Assembly: GCF_900167065.1 (NCBI RefSeq)
Contig: NZ_FUYA01000001.1
Location: 372,001-436,000 of the forward strand
DNA from: Desulfobaculum bizertense DSM 18034
GTDB lineage: Bacteria; Desulfobacterota; Desulfovibrionia; Desulfovibrionales; Desulfovibrionaceae
Length of the DNA stretch: 64,000 nt
Direction of reading: 5' to 3'
Part shown: positions 52,235 to 62,449 of the stretch, piece by piece
Layout of the letters: each line of letters opens with the position of its first letter
Numbering within the stretch: position 1 is the stretch's first letter
Notes under the pieces: generated by a model
The model's database searches: none
What the model was told of the DNA's origin: nothing
The model's input: the letters and a program-made list of their open reading frames with translations, nothing else
Program-made: the position numbers and the translations under genes

Positions 52235-53233
52235 GTGCACATTCGAAAACGTGTTCTGGTTACAGGCGGTGCCGGATTTTTAGGCTCATTTTTGTGTGAG
52301 CGGCTTGTTGCGTCAGGTTGTGACGTCTTGTGTGTTGATAATTATTTTACAGGGTCCCGATGGAATGTTTCATCCCTTTTGGGAAACCCTTCTTTTGAAT
52401 GCCTGAGGCATGACATCACATTTCCTCTCTATGTAGAATGTGATGAAATTTATAACCTAGCCTGCCCCGCGTCGCCAGTTCACTATCAATTTGATCCTGT
52501 TCAGACCACAAAAACTTCTATCCACGGAGCGATTAACATGTTGGGCCTTGCCAAAAGGCTTCATGCAAAAATCCTCCAGGCGTCAACATCAGAGGTCTAT
52601 GGCGATCCAGAAGTGCACCCACAGAAAGAAGACTACTGGGGCTGTGTGAATCCCATCGGTCCGCGAGCCTGTTATGATGAAGGAAAGCGTTGTGCCGAGA
52701 CACTGTTCTTTGATTACCATCGACAGCATCAGCTCCAGATCAAGGTCGCGCGTATTTTCAACACATATGGGCCGCGAATGCACCCCAACGACGGGCGTGT
52801 TGTGTCAAATTTCATTGTTCAGGCGTTACGTGGTCATGATGTGACGGTTTATGGCGATGGTTCGCAGACACGGTCCTTTTGCTATGTTGACGACATGGTA
52901 GATGGACTTGTTCGTTTGATGGGGGCTCCGTCCTCGCTCACAGGGCCAGTGAATATTGGAAACCCGGCCGAAATTTCTATTCGTGAGCTTGCCGAGACTG
53001 TTGTTGAACTTGTTGGTGGACGCTCGCGGCTCGTGTTTGCCCCTTTGCCGTGTAACGATCCCGTACGGCGTAGACCAGATATTGACCTCGCGAAAAAAGA
53101 ACTCCAGTGGACACCAACTGTCGCTTTACGCGACGGACTCACCAGAACCATTGACTATTTTGACACTCTGCTTTCAGATATGGACAGCCAGACTTTGAAA
53201 CGGCTGCACATGGATCGCGCAGACGAAAGCTGA
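52235..53233 (+). CDS. NAD-dependent sugar epimerase, UDP-xylose synthase (UDP-glucuronate decarboxylase) type
   Basis: A short-chain dehydrogenase of about 332 residues. NAD loop [18 protein letters not shown], then [40 protein letters not shown] and [16 protein letters not shown], the last giving the YXXXK catalytic pair. This set is the UXS signature: the enzyme converts UDP-glucuronate to UDP-xylose for surface polysaccharide. GTG 52235 was chosen for its GGAGAGAGG site; ATG 52217 would add six residues. No other polysaccharide genes are nearby. Confidence 0.92.
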   Translation: MHIRKRVLVTGGAGFLGSFLCERLVASGCDVLCVDNYFTGSRWNVSSLLGNPSFECLRHDITFPLYVECDEIYNLACPASPVHYQFDPVQTTKTSIHGAINMLGLAKRLHAKILQASTSEVYGDPEVHPQKEDYWGCVNPIGPRACYDEGKRCAETLFFDYHRQHQLQIKVARIFNTYGPRMHPNDGRVVSNFIVQALRGHDVTVYGDGSQTRSFCYVDDMVDGLVRLMGAPSSLTGPVNIGNPAEISIRELAETVVELVGGRSRLVFAPLPCNDPVRRRPDIDLAKKELQWTPTVALRDGLTRTIDYFDTLLSDMDSQTLKRLHMDRADES

Positions 53234-53306
53234 TTGAGCTGTGTTTGATGCCGGAATGTGCTAGTCATTGGCTGTGAAGCAATATCTAACCACTGGGGAA
53301 GATCAG

Positions 53307-54734
53307 ATGCGAACGAAGATTATTGCCACCCTTGGCCCGGCGTCTATGAAATACGACGTGATGAAGGGCATGGTTGAGCATGGTGTCAGAATATTTCGAC
53401 TGAATTTTTCGCACGCGGATGCCGCGAGCTTTGTTCCTGTGGTGCAGGATATCCGAAAACTTGAGCAGGAGATGGGAATCCGCCTCACGGTGATGGGCGA
53501 TCTGTGTGGACCAAAGATTCGTATTGGTGAAGTTCCTGGTTCTCCACTCCAGATCAATAAAGGACAGGGCGTGCTTTTGGGCCTTCCCAAGCATGCGGAA
53601 CGCGCCGAAGAAGACCGGGTCTTTATTTCGCTGGATGTTCCTGAATTGATGGAAGGTCTCAAGGCTGGCGACGCCGTTTTTTTGGCTGATGGCATGCTTC
53701 GGTTTACGGTTAATCGTGTGCTTATTCCTGATCAGCTTTTTGAAATGGTTGCCCGCACTGAGGGGCTGCTTACTTCGCACAAGGGTATTGCCTTCCCGGA
53801 CAAGATCCATCCGCTACCTGCGTTGACTGAAAAGGATGAAAAAGATCTGCGCGAAGGTTTGGATATTGGCATTGATGCTGTGGCCTTGTCCTTTGTGCAG
53901 GGTGCAGAGGATGTTGAACGCCTGCGCAGGCTTATTCAGGAGCATGGGCGGATTGTTCCGGTGGTTGCCAAGCTGGAGCGCAAGGCTGCCGTTGAGCACA
54001 TTGACGAGATTGTGGCGGCTGCTGACTGCGTGATGGTTGCCCGTGGCGACCTCGGCGTTGAGTGCTCGCTGGCCAAATTGCCCGTTATGCAGAAGCGCAT
54101 CATTCGCGCCTGTCGGCATCAGCAGAAGGCCGTTATTGTTGCCACCCAGATGATGCTGTCTATGGTCAAGAGTCCGGTTCCGACGCGTGCAGAAGCAACT
54201 GACGTGGGTAATGCTGTTATGGATGGCGCTGATTGCGTGATGCTGTCTGAAGAGACTGCTATAGGCAATTATCCGGTTGAGACCTGCGCGTTTATTCAGG
54301 GCATCGCCCAGAGCTGTGAGGACTACTACCTTGAGCGGCTTGGTGGCCCATACGTGCCGAGTCCCGAAAAAAATATCGTGAAATATCTTGCGTATTCAGC
54401 GTGCCTTGTGGCGGAACATGCGGATAGTGCGGCTTTGGTCTGCCATTCGACGAGTGGTGCGACAGCCCGCATGCTGTCCAGCCGGCGTCCAAGCTTGCCT
54501 ATTTTTGCGCTGTCCCCTGATGAGGGCGTGCTTCGGGGAATGAACTTTTTCTGGGGCGTGCGCCCTCGGCTTGCGGATGTCTCTCTTGTGAGTCATCTGG
54601 AGCGGGCGGTTGCGTTTATCCGAGGAGAAGCCAGCATAGAGCAGAGGCAGTCTGTGGTCATCACGTCTGGTCAGCCGATGCCTCCGGGACAGCCGGAAAC
54701 AAAAACAAATGGCATCAAACTTTTTTATAAATAG
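53307..54734 (+). CDS. pyk: Pyruvate kinase
   Basis: Makes ATP and pyruvate from PEP. Its 475 residues from ATG 53307 start MRTKIIATLGPASM and include RIFRLNFSHAD, VMGDLCGPKIRIGEV, VMVARGDLGVECSLAKLPVM and MLSEETAIGNYPVE, all active-site blocks. The C-terminal domain has the effector-type region VCHSTSGATARMLSSRRPSL. The frame is open from 53268, but the shorter start fits the family. A terminator follows. Confidence 0.98.
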   Translation: MRTKIIATLGPASMKYDVMKGMVEHGVRIFRLNFSHADAASFVPVVQDIRKLEQEMGIRLTVMGDLCGPKIRIGEVPGSPLQINKGQGVLLGLPKHAERAEEDRVFISLDVPELMEGLKAGDAVFLADGMLRFTVNRVLIPDQLFEMVARTEGLLTSHKGIAFPDKIHPLPALTEKDEKDLREGLDIGIDAVALSFVQGAEDVERLRRLIQEHGRIVPVVAKLERKAAVEHIDEIVAAADCVMVARGDLGVECSLAKLPVMQKRIIRACRHQQKAVIVATQMMLSMVKSPVPTRAEATDVGNAVMDGADCVMLSEETAIGNYPVETCAFIQGIAQSCEDYYLERLGGPYVPSPEKNIVKYLAYSACLVAEHADSAALVCHSTSGATARMLSSRRPSLPIFALSPDEGVLRGMNFFWGVRPRLADVSLVSHLERAVAFIRGEASIEQRQSVVITSGQPMPPGQPETKTNGIKLFYK

Positions 54735-54747
54735 AGCCTGTAAGCAA

Positions 54748-54775
54748 AAGACCCGCCTTGCGGGTCTTTTTTTTT
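54748..54775 (+). terminator. Terminator after pyk
   Basis: AAGACCCGC, loop CTT, GCGGGTCTT, followed by a run of Ts. Confidence 0.93.
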
Positions 54776-54850
54776 GGCTCATGCTCGAAGTGTATGGAAA
54801 TCAGGCTGTTTTGGGCAAAAAGAAATTGCCTGAAAGGGGAGAGCTTTGCT

Positions 54851-54979
54851 ATGAATGTTCTCAATTTTTTGAACAGCAAAGACTGGTCTTTGCTCAGAAA
54901 AACGGCTATGTCTGCCGAATTCGCGCTTTTCCCTTTGGATAGCGCGACGATTGCGTTAGCAACTAGTTGTAAAATATAA
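54851..54979 (+). CDS. Possible 42-residue peptide upstream of the FadL-like gene
   Basis: A short frame starting MNVLNFLNSKDWSLL with AGGGGAG upstream at 9-10 bases. It has no recognised family and its 3' end overlaps a good -10 hexamer, so it may be chance. The rest of the 54776-55091 spacer shows no other gene. Confidence 0.2.
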   Translation: MNVLNFLNSKDWSLLRKTAMSAEFALFPLDSATIALATSCKI

Positions 54980-54980
54980 T
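54951..54980 (+). promoter_or_regulatory. Candidate sigma-70 promoter of the FadL-like gene
   Basis: TTGCGT at 54951-54956, 18 bases, then a perfect TATAAT at 54975-54980. It would give a leader of about 105 bases before the ATG at 55092. Confidence 0.4.
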
Positions 54981-55091
54981 AATTGTCGATTCAAACAAAA
55001 TTTGGGCAGCAAATAATAGCGTACGCCATAGTCTGGCTCCGTATTATTTGAATTCGGAATGAAATCTGCTGCGAGTTGAGAAGGGGGTTGC

Positions 55092-56447
55092 ATGAAAACT
55101 GCTTTGAGAAACTGTCTGCTTGCACTGCTGCTGGTGATGTGTACCGCAGTCGGCGCACAGGCTGCCGGGTATGGTCTGTATGAATTTAGTGCTCGTGGTA
55201 ACGCGCTTGGTGGCTCGCTTGTCGCTCGGACGCCAGATGCCGCCGCTGCTGCGTTTAACCCGGCGAACACCACAAATCTGCCCGGAACGCATATGCAGTT
55301 TGGTGCAACATTTATCAATCCGTATTCCAAGATTGATTTTGAAAATTTTTCTGGAGCATATGAAGATGCCACAGGCAAGTCCAATGTCTGGGTTCCGCCG
55401 CACTTTTACATCACGCATCAGCTGAACGACCGGTTTTGGCTGAACCTTGGCGTCATGTCCCGCTTTGGCCTTGGAACTGAGTTCGAGGAGACATGGACTG
55501 GCCGCTACAATGTGAATTTTGCCAGCATCAATGCGTTTTCTGTGAACCCAACCATTGCATGGAAGATGACTGACAAGCTGTCTCTGGCAGTTGGTCCGGA
55601 ATTCATGTGGTTCAAGTACCGCTCCGACAAAGTCGTGGACGGAAACTCTGTCATTTATAAGGCAAAGAACGGTCCTGGAGCTTCTAGGGTTCCAGGTTCT
55701 GTTGGCATGACAGGGGTTCCTCAGGATCCTACCTCTCATGGTGAAGACATTGACGCCATGCTCGAAGGTGACAGCGTTGGTCTCGGATTCACCGCAGCTT
55801 TGCACTACCAGATCAATAAAGACTGGGCAGCAGGTCTGACCTACCGTAGCCAGATGAAGCAGGAAGTTCGTGGCGAAGCAACCTTTAGTTTGCCCAATTC
55901 TTCAAATCCTGCAAACAATGCATTTTATAGCACGCTCTTCAAGAATTCTTCCGCTGGTGCAAAGATCATTCTTCCTGACGAAGTTTTCGCTGGTGTGTCC
56001 TGGCAGGCAACCCCCAAGCTTTCTCTTGAGGCTGACCTCGTATGGACCAACTGGAGCCTGTACCGCACCCTGACCGTTGAATACGATGACCTTCCGGCTC
56101 AGGAAGCATCTATTTCTGACAAGAACTGGCGCGACGCATGGCGTGTCCAGCTTGGTGCAGAATACGCCTACAGCGACGCCCTGACTCTGCGCTGTGGTTA
56201 TGTGTGGGACCAGTCTCCGATTCATGGCGATCAGGCTGATTACATGATTCCAACCGGTGACCGTCATCTCTTCTCTGTTGGTACTGGTTACCGCTTTAAC
56301 GAGAACTGGACGGTTGACCTCTCATACACCTACCTCATTGCACAGGACAGAAGTTTTGATAACCGTCCTGCCGAAGGTGTTTTTGAGTCAGAAGCACACG
56401 ATACTGTGACTCATCTGTATGGTATTACCGTTGGTTACGATTTTTAG
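55092..56447 (+). CDS. OmpP1/FadL-family outer membrane transporter
   Basis: A 451-residue outer-membrane beta-barrel protein. The signal peptide (LLALLLVMCTAVGAQA) is cut before AGYGLYEFSARGNALGGS, the FadL N-terminal plug start, with ARTPDAAAAAFNPANTTNLP after it. The rest alternates polar and aromatic residues as in barrel strands and ends in a C-terminal aromatic (VGYDF). FadL proteins take up long-chain fatty acids or other hydrophobic compounds; the substrate here is unknown. It is a single-gene unit bounded by a promoter candidate and a terminator. Confidence 0.95.
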   Translation: MKTALRNCLLALLLVMCTAVGAQAAGYGLYEFSARGNALGGSLVARTPDAAAAAFNPANTTNLPGTHMQFGATFINPYSKIDFENFSGAYEDATGKSNVWVPPHFYITHQLNDRFWLNLGVMSRFGLGTEFEETWTGRYNVNFASINAFSVNPTIAWKMTDKLSLAVGPEFMWFKYRSDKVVDGNSVIYKAKNGPGASRVPGSVGMTGVPQDPTSHGEDIDAMLEGDSVGLGFTAALHYQINKDWAAGLTYRSQMKQEVRGEATFSLPNSSNPANNAFYSTLFKNSSAGAKIILPDEVFAGVSWQATPKLSLEADLVWTNWSLYRTLTVEYDDLPAQEASISDKNWRDAWRVQLGAEYAYSDALTLRCGYVWDQSPIHGDQADYMIPTGDRHLFSVGTGYRFNENWTVDLSYTYLIAQDRSFDNRPAEGVFESEAHDTVTHLYGITVGYDF

Positions 56448-56473
56448 TACGCCATCGTCAGAATAAGTTTTTA

Positions 56474-56506
56474 GGCCTCACCGCATATGCGGTGAGGCCT
56501 TTTTCT
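56474..56506 (+). terminator. Terminator after the FadL-like gene
   Basis: AGGCCTCACCGC, loop ATAT, GCGGTGAGGCCT, then TTTT. Confidence 0.93.
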
Positions 56507-56570
56507 TGACGCGAAAAGGTATTTGAGGTCAGACAGTGGCTCCGCATTTTTCTTTCCGATAATGATGCGA

Positions 56571-56641
56571 AAACTATAGCCAAAAAATATCATGTGATAT
56601 ATATAGTTTCGAGCTAGACCGTCAGCTGACTGACGGTTTTT
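56571..56641 (+). promoter_or_regulatory. Palindrome and terminator-like hairpin in the symporter leader
   Basis: AAACTATA at 56571-56578 and TATAGTTT at 56602-56609 flank a perfect 14-base palindrome ATATCATGTGATAT at 56587-56600, a likely protein-binding site. Directly after, ACCGTCAG, loop CTGA, CTGACGGT and five Ts at 56618-56641 form a terminator-like hairpin about 150 bases before the start codon. The remaining spacer 56642-56790 holds no gene; it was checked for the glycine riboswitch core, which is absent. Confidence 0.5.
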
Positions 56642-56790
56642 CGCTGAACATCATTCGGTGGTGGCTCGGTGGACATTCTAGGGGGTTTAGCGCTTCTGCG
56701 AGGAGTGCGCGTGTTCGCCGCATCTTGTCGGAAACGAAAGAGCCCGGAAGCGGGGCTCATGCCTTGCGTCCGGCATCTGCGAGGAAGTCC

Positions 56791-58182
56791 ATGAGTACAT
56801 TCGAATCTGTTCAACACGTGATTGAGGCTGCGAGTGCCTTTGTTTGGGGCGCTCCAATGCTAATTCTCCTAGTGGGAACTGGCGTCTATTTAACCTTCTG
56901 TCTACGGGGTATTCAGCTTTCCAAACTGAAATATTCTTTCTGGCTGGCATTTGTTCAGCGTAAGGAAGAAGGAACTGAAGGCGACATTAGTAACTTTCAG
57001 GCTCTGATGACAGCCCTGTCCGCCACGGTTGGGACAGGTAACGTGGCTGGTGTAGCCACAGCAATTGCCCTTGGTGGTCCCGGTGCCATGTTTTGGATGT
57101 GGGTCACGGGTATGCTTGGTATGGCAACCAAGTATGCCGAAGCTCTTCTTGCGGTGAAATACCGTACGGTGAGCCCAAAGGGCGAAATGTGCGGCGGTCC
57201 CATGTATTATATTAGCCGTGGGCTGAATATGTGGTGGCTCGGTGCAATGTTTGCTGTTTTTGCAGCAATTACAGCCTTTGGTACTGGCAATATGGTGCAG
57301 TCCAATTCCGTTGCGGACGTGATGTCCTCAACTTTTGGAATCGCACCGTGGCTGACTGGTCTCTTTCTGCTCGTGACCTGCTCAATGGTCATTCTGGGCG
57401 GAATTAAAAACATTGGCAAAGTCACAGGCGTGCTCGTCCCAACGATGGTGGCCTTCTACCTGCTTGGTGGTTTGGCTATTCTCATCATGAATTGGGAAGT
57501 CGTACCTGCGGCGATTGCGTTGATCGTTGAAAAAGCCTTTAACCCGACTGCTGCAACAGGGGGTTTTGCTGGCTCAAGTGTGATGCTGGCAATTCGTATG
57601 GGTGTTGCCCGAGGTATTTTCTCCAATGAATCTGGCCTTGGTAGCGCACCAATTGCAGCGGCAGCTGCGCAGACGAGTCATTCGGTTGTGCAGGCTCTGG
57701 TGTCTATGACCCAGACCTTCATTTCCACCATGATCGTGTGCACGCTGACTGGTCTTATCCTGATTGTGTCAGGTGGCTGGTCCTCGGGTATGACAGGCGC
57801 CGCGTTGACGGCAAAGGCTTTTGAGACTCTCCTTCCCGGCGGACAGTATATTGTCTCTTCCGGACTGGTTCTCTTTGCTTATTCGACGATTCTTGGCTGG
57901 TGCTACTACGGTGAAAAATCCGTAGAATTCCTGTTTGGACAGAGAGCTATTCGCCCTTATCGTCTGGTATACATTTGCTTTATTGGCATCGGTGCAGTTG
58001 CCAATCTTGAATTTGTCTGGACGCTTTCCGATTTGTTTAACGGCATGATGGCTTTCCCAAACCTTGTTGGTCTGTTGCTGCTTTCTCCGGTTGTTGGGCG
58101 TGAAACACGCGACTACTTCCGCAGCAGACGGAAAGCTCGTGAAGAGCAGAGTTCTGTGGCTCCGGCATCCGCCAGGTCGTAG
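56791..58182 (+). CDS. Sodium/alanine (glycine) symporter, AGCS family
   Basis: 463 residues with about ten to eleven membrane segments. Family blocks are [51 protein letters not shown] and [20 protein letters not shown], which identify the alanine/glycine:cation symporters. ATG 56791 follows GAGG; the frame from 56725 adds a leader that is not hydrophobic and not needed. It is closed by a terminator. Confidence 0.96.
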   Translation: MSTFESVQHVIEAASAFVWGAPMLILLVGTGVYLTFCLRGIQLSKLKYSFWLAFVQRKEEGTEGDISNFQALMTALSATVGTGNVAGVATAIALGGPGAMFWMWVTGMLGMATKYAEALLAVKYRTVSPKGEMCGGPMYYISRGLNMWWLGAMFAVFAAITAFGTGNMVQSNSVADVMSSTFGIAPWLTGLFLLVTCSMVILGGIKNIGKVTGVLVPTMVAFYLLGGLAILIMNWEVVPAAIALIVEKAFNPTAATGGFAGSSVMLAIRMGVARGIFSNESGLGSAPIAAAAAQTSHSVVQALVSMTQTFISTMIVCTLTGLILIVSGGWSSGMTGAALTAKAFETLLPGGQYIVSSGLVLFAYSTILGWCYYGEKSVEFLFGQRAIRPYRLVYICFIGIGAVANLEFVWTLSDLFNGMMAFPNLVGLLLLSPVVGRETRDYFRSRRKAREEQSSVAPASARS

Positions 58183-58211
58183 AAATATATCGCTTCCGAG
58201 GATATGTATAA

Positions 58212-58243
58212 AAGCCCTCAGGTTTTGGCCTGAGGGCTTTTTT
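58212..58243 (+). terminator. Terminator after the alanine symporter
   Basis: AAGCCCTCAGG, loop TTTTGG, CCTGAGGGCTT, followed by Ts. Confidence 0.93.
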
Positions 58244-58298
58244 GTGTCGAGAGAATGTCGCGAAAAGAGTGTTTCGTGCCTTTATGGTGCGTGGTCGT

Positions 58299-59777
58299 CT
58301 AGGCAGACGCCTTTTCAGAGGTCTTGGTCTGTTGTGGCAGTCCTGCTGATTTGCGAAAGAGTGATTGCAGGGTTTTGACGACAAAAGGCTTCTCCACCAC
58401 GGTCAGATTGAGGGGGAGTGGCGTTGGAATTTCGTTTTTGCTGCGGTAGCCTCGCAGCCACACGGTGGGCAGGTTGGGAGCCTTGCTCAGCAGGGCCTTG
58501 GCGTCCTGTCCTGGTCCACTGATGCAGATGACAAGGAGGGCGCTACTGTGTGCAGGGATTTTGTCCGCATCCAGCTCCTGTTTGCTGACGGCAAAGCCTG
58601 TGTTGTTCAGAATTTCCGAGAGTACTTCAAACAGCGTGTCATCCGGGCAGACCAAAAGTGCTCTGGGTGAGGCAGGGTTCTTTTGTACTGGATGCGTGGC
58701 GCTTTTTGATTCAAGAGCAGGCTCATCTGTATGCGGAGCTTTTTTGCTAAAGCCCAGCATGGATTCCAGATGCTCGACATGGCTACTCATGCGGTCAAAT
58801 TCTGTCTGGAGAGGCGCAAGCGTACTCAGGGGCAGGTGCGTCACGTGCTCGACAAGCCGTTGCATGTGAGAAAGGCAGGAGCGCATGTTCCGCAGCTCTT
58901 TTTTGGCTTCGGCAGGAACCTGCTTCCGCCGTGCTCCCTGTTCGCGCAGGCGGGTAATGGAATTTTCCAGAAAATTGCTGGCCGAAACGCTCCGGGGCTG
59001 GAGCCGGTCGCCACGCATGGAAAGGCGTTTGGCAACATCGGTAAAGGCCCGGGTCGCAAGTGCGCCGGGGGCTGTTTCCAAAAGTGGTCGCTGTAGGGCG
59101 CTGGCGGCACGGATTGCCCCATCCTCGGGAATGTAGCCTAAGAGCGAGCAGTTCAGGTTCAGCCTGTTTGATGCGGTGTTCTGGATTTTGGCAAAGACCT
59201 GTTCGGCCTGTTTGGTGCCCCTGACCCTGTTGAGCAGGATAAGGGGACTCCACCACAGACCATTCTGTGAGAGCACCTTGATGAGAGCATAGGCGTCAGT
59301 GATGGAACTGGCTTCGGGATTGACAACAATGATGATGTCTTTTGCAGAAAGGCACAGCGACGTGACCTGCCCGGTGATGCCCGGCGAGTTGTCGATAAGG
59401 ACATAGTCATACTCATTGAGTGCCTTGCATTCCTGAAGGAGTCGGGCCTGCTCGTTGCGGTTTAGCTCGGCAAGGCGGGGAACGCCAGACGCTCCAGAAA
59501 TGAGATCAACTCCGGGACCAACATGCATAATGGCTTCGGCAAGGCTGTGCTTACCAAGCAGCACGTCGGCAAGCGTGCAGGTCGGGCGAATACCGAGCAA
59601 AATGTCCACATTGGACAGGCCAAGGTCCGCATCAAGAATACAGACCGAAAAGCCCTGTGCACCAAGCGCCCACGCAAGGTTCAGGGAAACATTGGTTTTA
59701 CCAACTCCTCCCTTGCCACTGGCGATGGAAATGAGGTGCGGACCATGCTTTTCTTCTGTCGGCGTCACCTTTGTCAT
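58299..59777 (-). CDS. MinD/ParA-like ATPase with degenerate receiver domain at the C-terminus
   Basis: 492 residues. The first 260 are a MinD/FlhG-type deviant Walker ATPase: SIASGKGGVGKTNVSLNLAW, CILDADLGLSNVDILLGI and DYVLIDNSPGITGQV. A helical linker (about 270-350) follows. Residues about 370-475 have the receiver-domain layout (ALLVCPDDTLFEVLSEILNN, then LTVVEKPFVVKTLQSLF), but the phospho-accepting aspartate strand reads LLVICISGPG and lacks the Asp, while the lysine in EKPF is kept. It overlaps the hybrid kinase by four bases (ATGA), so they are translated together. The partner may be the kinase (inference). Confidence 0.88.
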   Translation of the reverse strand: MTKVTPTEEKHGPHLISIASGKGGVGKTNVSLNLAWALGAQGFSVCILDADLGLSNVDILLGIRPTCTLADVLLGKHSLAEAIMHVGPGVDLISGASGVPRLAELNRNEQARLLQECKALNEYDYVLIDNSPGITGQVTSLCLSAKDIIIVVNPEASSITDAYALIKVLSQNGLWWSPLILLNRVRGTKQAEQVFAKIQNTASNRLNLNCSLLGYIPEDGAIRAASALQRPLLETAPGALATRAFTDVAKRLSMRGDRLQPRSVSASNFLENSITRLREQGARRKQVPAEAKKELRNMRSCLSHMQRLVEHVTHLPLSTLAPLQTEFDRMSSHVEHLESMLGFSKKAPHTDEPALESKSATHPVQKNPASPRALLVCPDDTLFEVLSEILNNTGFAVSKQELDADKIPAHSSALLVICISGPGQDAKALLSKAPNLPTVWLRGYRSKNEIPTPLPLNLTVVEKPFVVKTLQSLFRKSAGLPQQTKTSEKASA

Positions 59778-62449
59778 GAAATTTTCTCCCGCAGCAGGCT
59801 CTCAATGTCATCCATAAGGGCCTTAATCTGAAACGGTTTGTGCACGCAGCGTGTTGCTCCCAGTGCCAGCGCTTTTTGCTCTTCCTCTGGACCTGCCATC
59901 CCCGTGAGAATGATGACGGGCATCTTCCGGATGTGCTTGCGGGCATGCTCCAGAAGAGAAAATCCGTCACGCGAGGGCATTCTGAGATCAAGGAGCATGA
60001 GCCTGTAGCGGTTCTGCGAGAGCCTTTGCAGCGCTGTTTGTCCATCTGGAGCCGCCTGTACCCTGTAGCCCCGGCTTTCCAGCGATTCTTTTAATATTTC
60101 CCGTATGTGCTTTTCATCATCGACCACCAGAATAGCTGTCCCTTGACTGGTGGTCTGTACCTTTGGTGCAGCAGGAGACGCCTCGGCAGCAAGCGGAAGC
60201 GTGATTGTGACGGTTGTTCCGGCCTTTTCCCTGCTGTCGTAGTGGATTTCACCATCGTGTCCAGCAATGATGCCATAGGAGGTGGAAAGCCCAAGTCCGG
60301 TGCCTTTGCCTTCTTCCTTGGTGGTGAAGAAGGGGTCAAAGATTTTCTTCAGATTTTCCTGAGAAATGCCGATACCGTTATCAGTGAGGACAATAAGCGC
60401 CTTGTGCTGACGTTTGTCGAGGGCCGTCGTCAAATGTATGAGACCGTCTTCATTGGACATGTCAGGTCGCTTGAGCCGCTCGATAATGGCGTGTTCGGAA
60501 TTGATAATCAAGTTGAGCAGAACCTGCTCAAGCTGTGAGGCGTCGCCCAGAATGTCTGGGAGTGCATCAAAAAAAGCCGTCTCAAGCCGGATATGATTTT
60601 TTGTCAGCTCCCCCTGCACCAGTGAAAGGGTTCGTTTGGTCAGGGCATTGAGTGAGGTTGCTTCAATGCGCGGTGGCGTGGGGCGGGCAAAATCCATCAG
60701 GTTTTTGAGAATGGACGTGATGCGCTCTATCTGGTCCATCATCTGTCGAAAATCGTGTTTCTTCTTGTCGTCTTTTTCCCGGTGGGCCATGAGCTGCGTT
60801 CGGGCATAGATGATGGCCAGCGGGTTGTTGATTTCGTGGGCAGCTCCGGCTGCAAGCTGACCGACTGCCGCGAGGCGTTCGGTCTGGACAAGCTTGGAGT
60901 TCAGGCGGCGGAGTTTCCCCAGTGTGCTTGCCAGTCGCTCAGCGCGTTGCTCCAGAGAGTTTTCCATTGCAAGCCGTTCCAGTGTCGTGGCGACAATCTG
61001 GGCGAGCTGGAGATAGCCGCTGTGCTCTTCCTGAATGAAGCGGCGACCGTCCCGCTGGGGCCGAAAGATAATTTCTCCGGAAAAGCCATCACTCGAAAAG
61101 AGTGGAGCAAGGCAGTATGGACCTGCTCCAGAAAGTCGGGTTGGGCGTGGCGTGCCTGATTCTGGAATTCGGTAGGACAGGGTCTGGAGTGCCTCGGCAA
61201 GTCGTGGAGGGATGTCCAGCCCGGTCGATTTGGGATTCCCGTCCTGTCCAAGCGGAAGGCTGATTTCTGTGTTCTCTGAGCTGGACCAGAAGATTCCTCG
61301 CAGACACTGCTTTTCTGTATCCAGACTGTGAATGAAGCCTTCGCGGGCGTTGAGCTGGAGCCGGAAAATGTCGGCAACAGTGTTCAGGACGTCCCATGTG
61401 TCGTGAAGTTCAGCCAAGGCGCTACTGGCATCACCAATGACCTCAAGCAGGGCATTGGCCCGGCGCAGGTGCCCTGTACTTTGCTGAAGCTCGGCATTTT
61501 TGAGTGAGAGCACGCTGTTGGCGCGCTGGAGCGCCTCAAAATAAAAAAGTGCGGCGTCGTTTTTGAGATTAAACATGGCCGCCCGGTTTGCGTAGCCTTC
61601 ACCAATGCGCTGAATGATGGCTGAGAGCTCCTGTGCGGGCAGATCAAAATAGGCGAGCAGGGCGTCTTTTGCCTGCGTGTGCTCCTGATTTGGCTCATCA
61701 AGCATCACTTCATGCGCCAGAATTCCCGCAAGGGAGAGGAGTGCGGCAATTTCTGCACTGCCACCAAGAGTAATCAGGGCCTCTGGCGAATGGTGGTGGA
61801 GCCAGGTAACGTCGCTCAATGTCTGGGGCAGGCCCCATTTCTGGAGAAGCCATTTGCCTACCTGGGTGTGGGCAACACCAAAGTGTTGCTGCTCAAGGTC
61901 CAGTATGGAGTGCCCTGTTTCTCGACTTTTGTTGAGGAGCTTTTCGTAGTCCTCTGGCAATGCTGTGAGCAAAACAAGCTTGCCGCAGTCATGCACGATG
62001 CCTGCGGCAAAGGCGATGCCCTTGAGTTCGGGGCGAACCCGTTCTGCAAGCAGGCTCGCGGCAACGGCTGTGGCCAGAGTGTGCTTCCAGATGCGGACAA
62101 GTTCCTCGTCGCCTTCTTCTGGTGCATTGCAAAACGAATCGCGGATAATGACTGAGAGCAGGGCGTTTTTGAGCGTGTCCAGACCTATGGTCGCAACAGC
62201 TGACTCTATGGTGCTGATTTTTCCCCGGTATCCGTATGCCATTGAGTTGGCAATCTTTAGAATTTTGAGTGTCAGAGACTGGTCTGTCTCGATAAGGCGG
62301 GAAATTTCAGTAAAGTCAGCTGCACCGTTCAGGACCTCGGTGAGCACTTTTGTCGCAACTGGTGGCGGCGAGGGCAGCTGATCAATGTGACGAATGATTG
62401 TCTTCACATTTGTGCGTTCTTCAAGAACGCTACTGTCGTCAAAGTGCAT
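59774..62449 (-). CDS. Hybrid sensor kinase with HDOD, GAF, histidine kinase and receiver domains
   Basis: 891 residues. Domains in order: HDOD at about 17-220 (LPSPPPVATKVLTEVLNGAA, FAAGIVHDCGKLVLL); a GAF-like sensor at about 355-500; HisKA with the phospho-histidine at about residue 538 in LAAGAAHEINNPLAIIYART; HATPase at about 640-750 (DNGIGISQENLKKIFDPFFT, GTGLGLSTSYGII); and a receiver with Asp near 821 in LMLLDLRMPSRDG. HDOD domains often signal in motility or stress pathways. It is divergent from the REC-HD-GYP gene across 300 bases and overlaps the downstream MinD-like gene. Confidence 0.95.
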   Translation of the reverse strand: MHFDDSSVLEERTNVKTIIRHIDQLPSPPPVATKVLTEVLNGAADFTEISRLIETDQSLTLKILKIANSMAYGYRGKISTIESAVATIGLDTLKNALLSVIIRDSFCNAPEEGDEELVRIWKHTLATAVAASLLAERVRPELKGIAFAAGIVHDCGKLVLLTALPEDYEKLLNKSRETGHSILDLEQQHFGVAHTQVGKWLLQKWGLPQTLSDVTWLHHHSPEALITLGGSAEIAALLSLAGILAHEVMLDEPNQEHTQAKDALLAYFDLPAQELSAIIQRIGEGYANRAAMFNLKNDAALFYFEALQRANSVLSLKNAELQQSTGHLRRANALLEVIGDASSALAELHDTWDVLNTVADIFRLQLNAREGFIHSLDTEKQCLRGIFWSSSENTEISLPLGQDGNPKSTGLDIPPRLAEALQTLSYRIPESGTPRPTRLSGAGPYCLAPLFSSDGFSGEIIFRPQRDGRRFIQEEHSGYLQLAQIVATTLERLAMENSLEQRAERLASTLGKLRRLNSKLVQTERLAAVGQLAAGAAHEINNPLAIIYARTQLMAHREKDDKKKHDFRQMMDQIERITSILKNLMDFARPTPPRIEATSLNALTKRTLSLVQGELTKNHIRLETAFFDALPDILGDASQLEQVLLNLIINSEHAIIERLKRPDMSNEDGLIHLTTALDKRQHKALIVLTDNGIGISQENLKKIFDPFFTTKEEGKGTGLGLSTSYGIIAGHDGEIHYDSREKAGTTVTITLPLAAEASPAAPKVQTTSQGTAILVVDDEKHIREILKESLESRGYRVQAAPDGQTALQRLSQNRYRLMLLDLRMPSRDGFSLLEHARKHIRKMPVIILTGMAGPEEEQKALALGATRCVHKPFQIKALMDDIESLLREKIS

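Noticed and set aside
56640-56790. Glycine riboswitch before the alanine/glycine symporter
   Set aside because: The conserved glycine aptamer core is not present.
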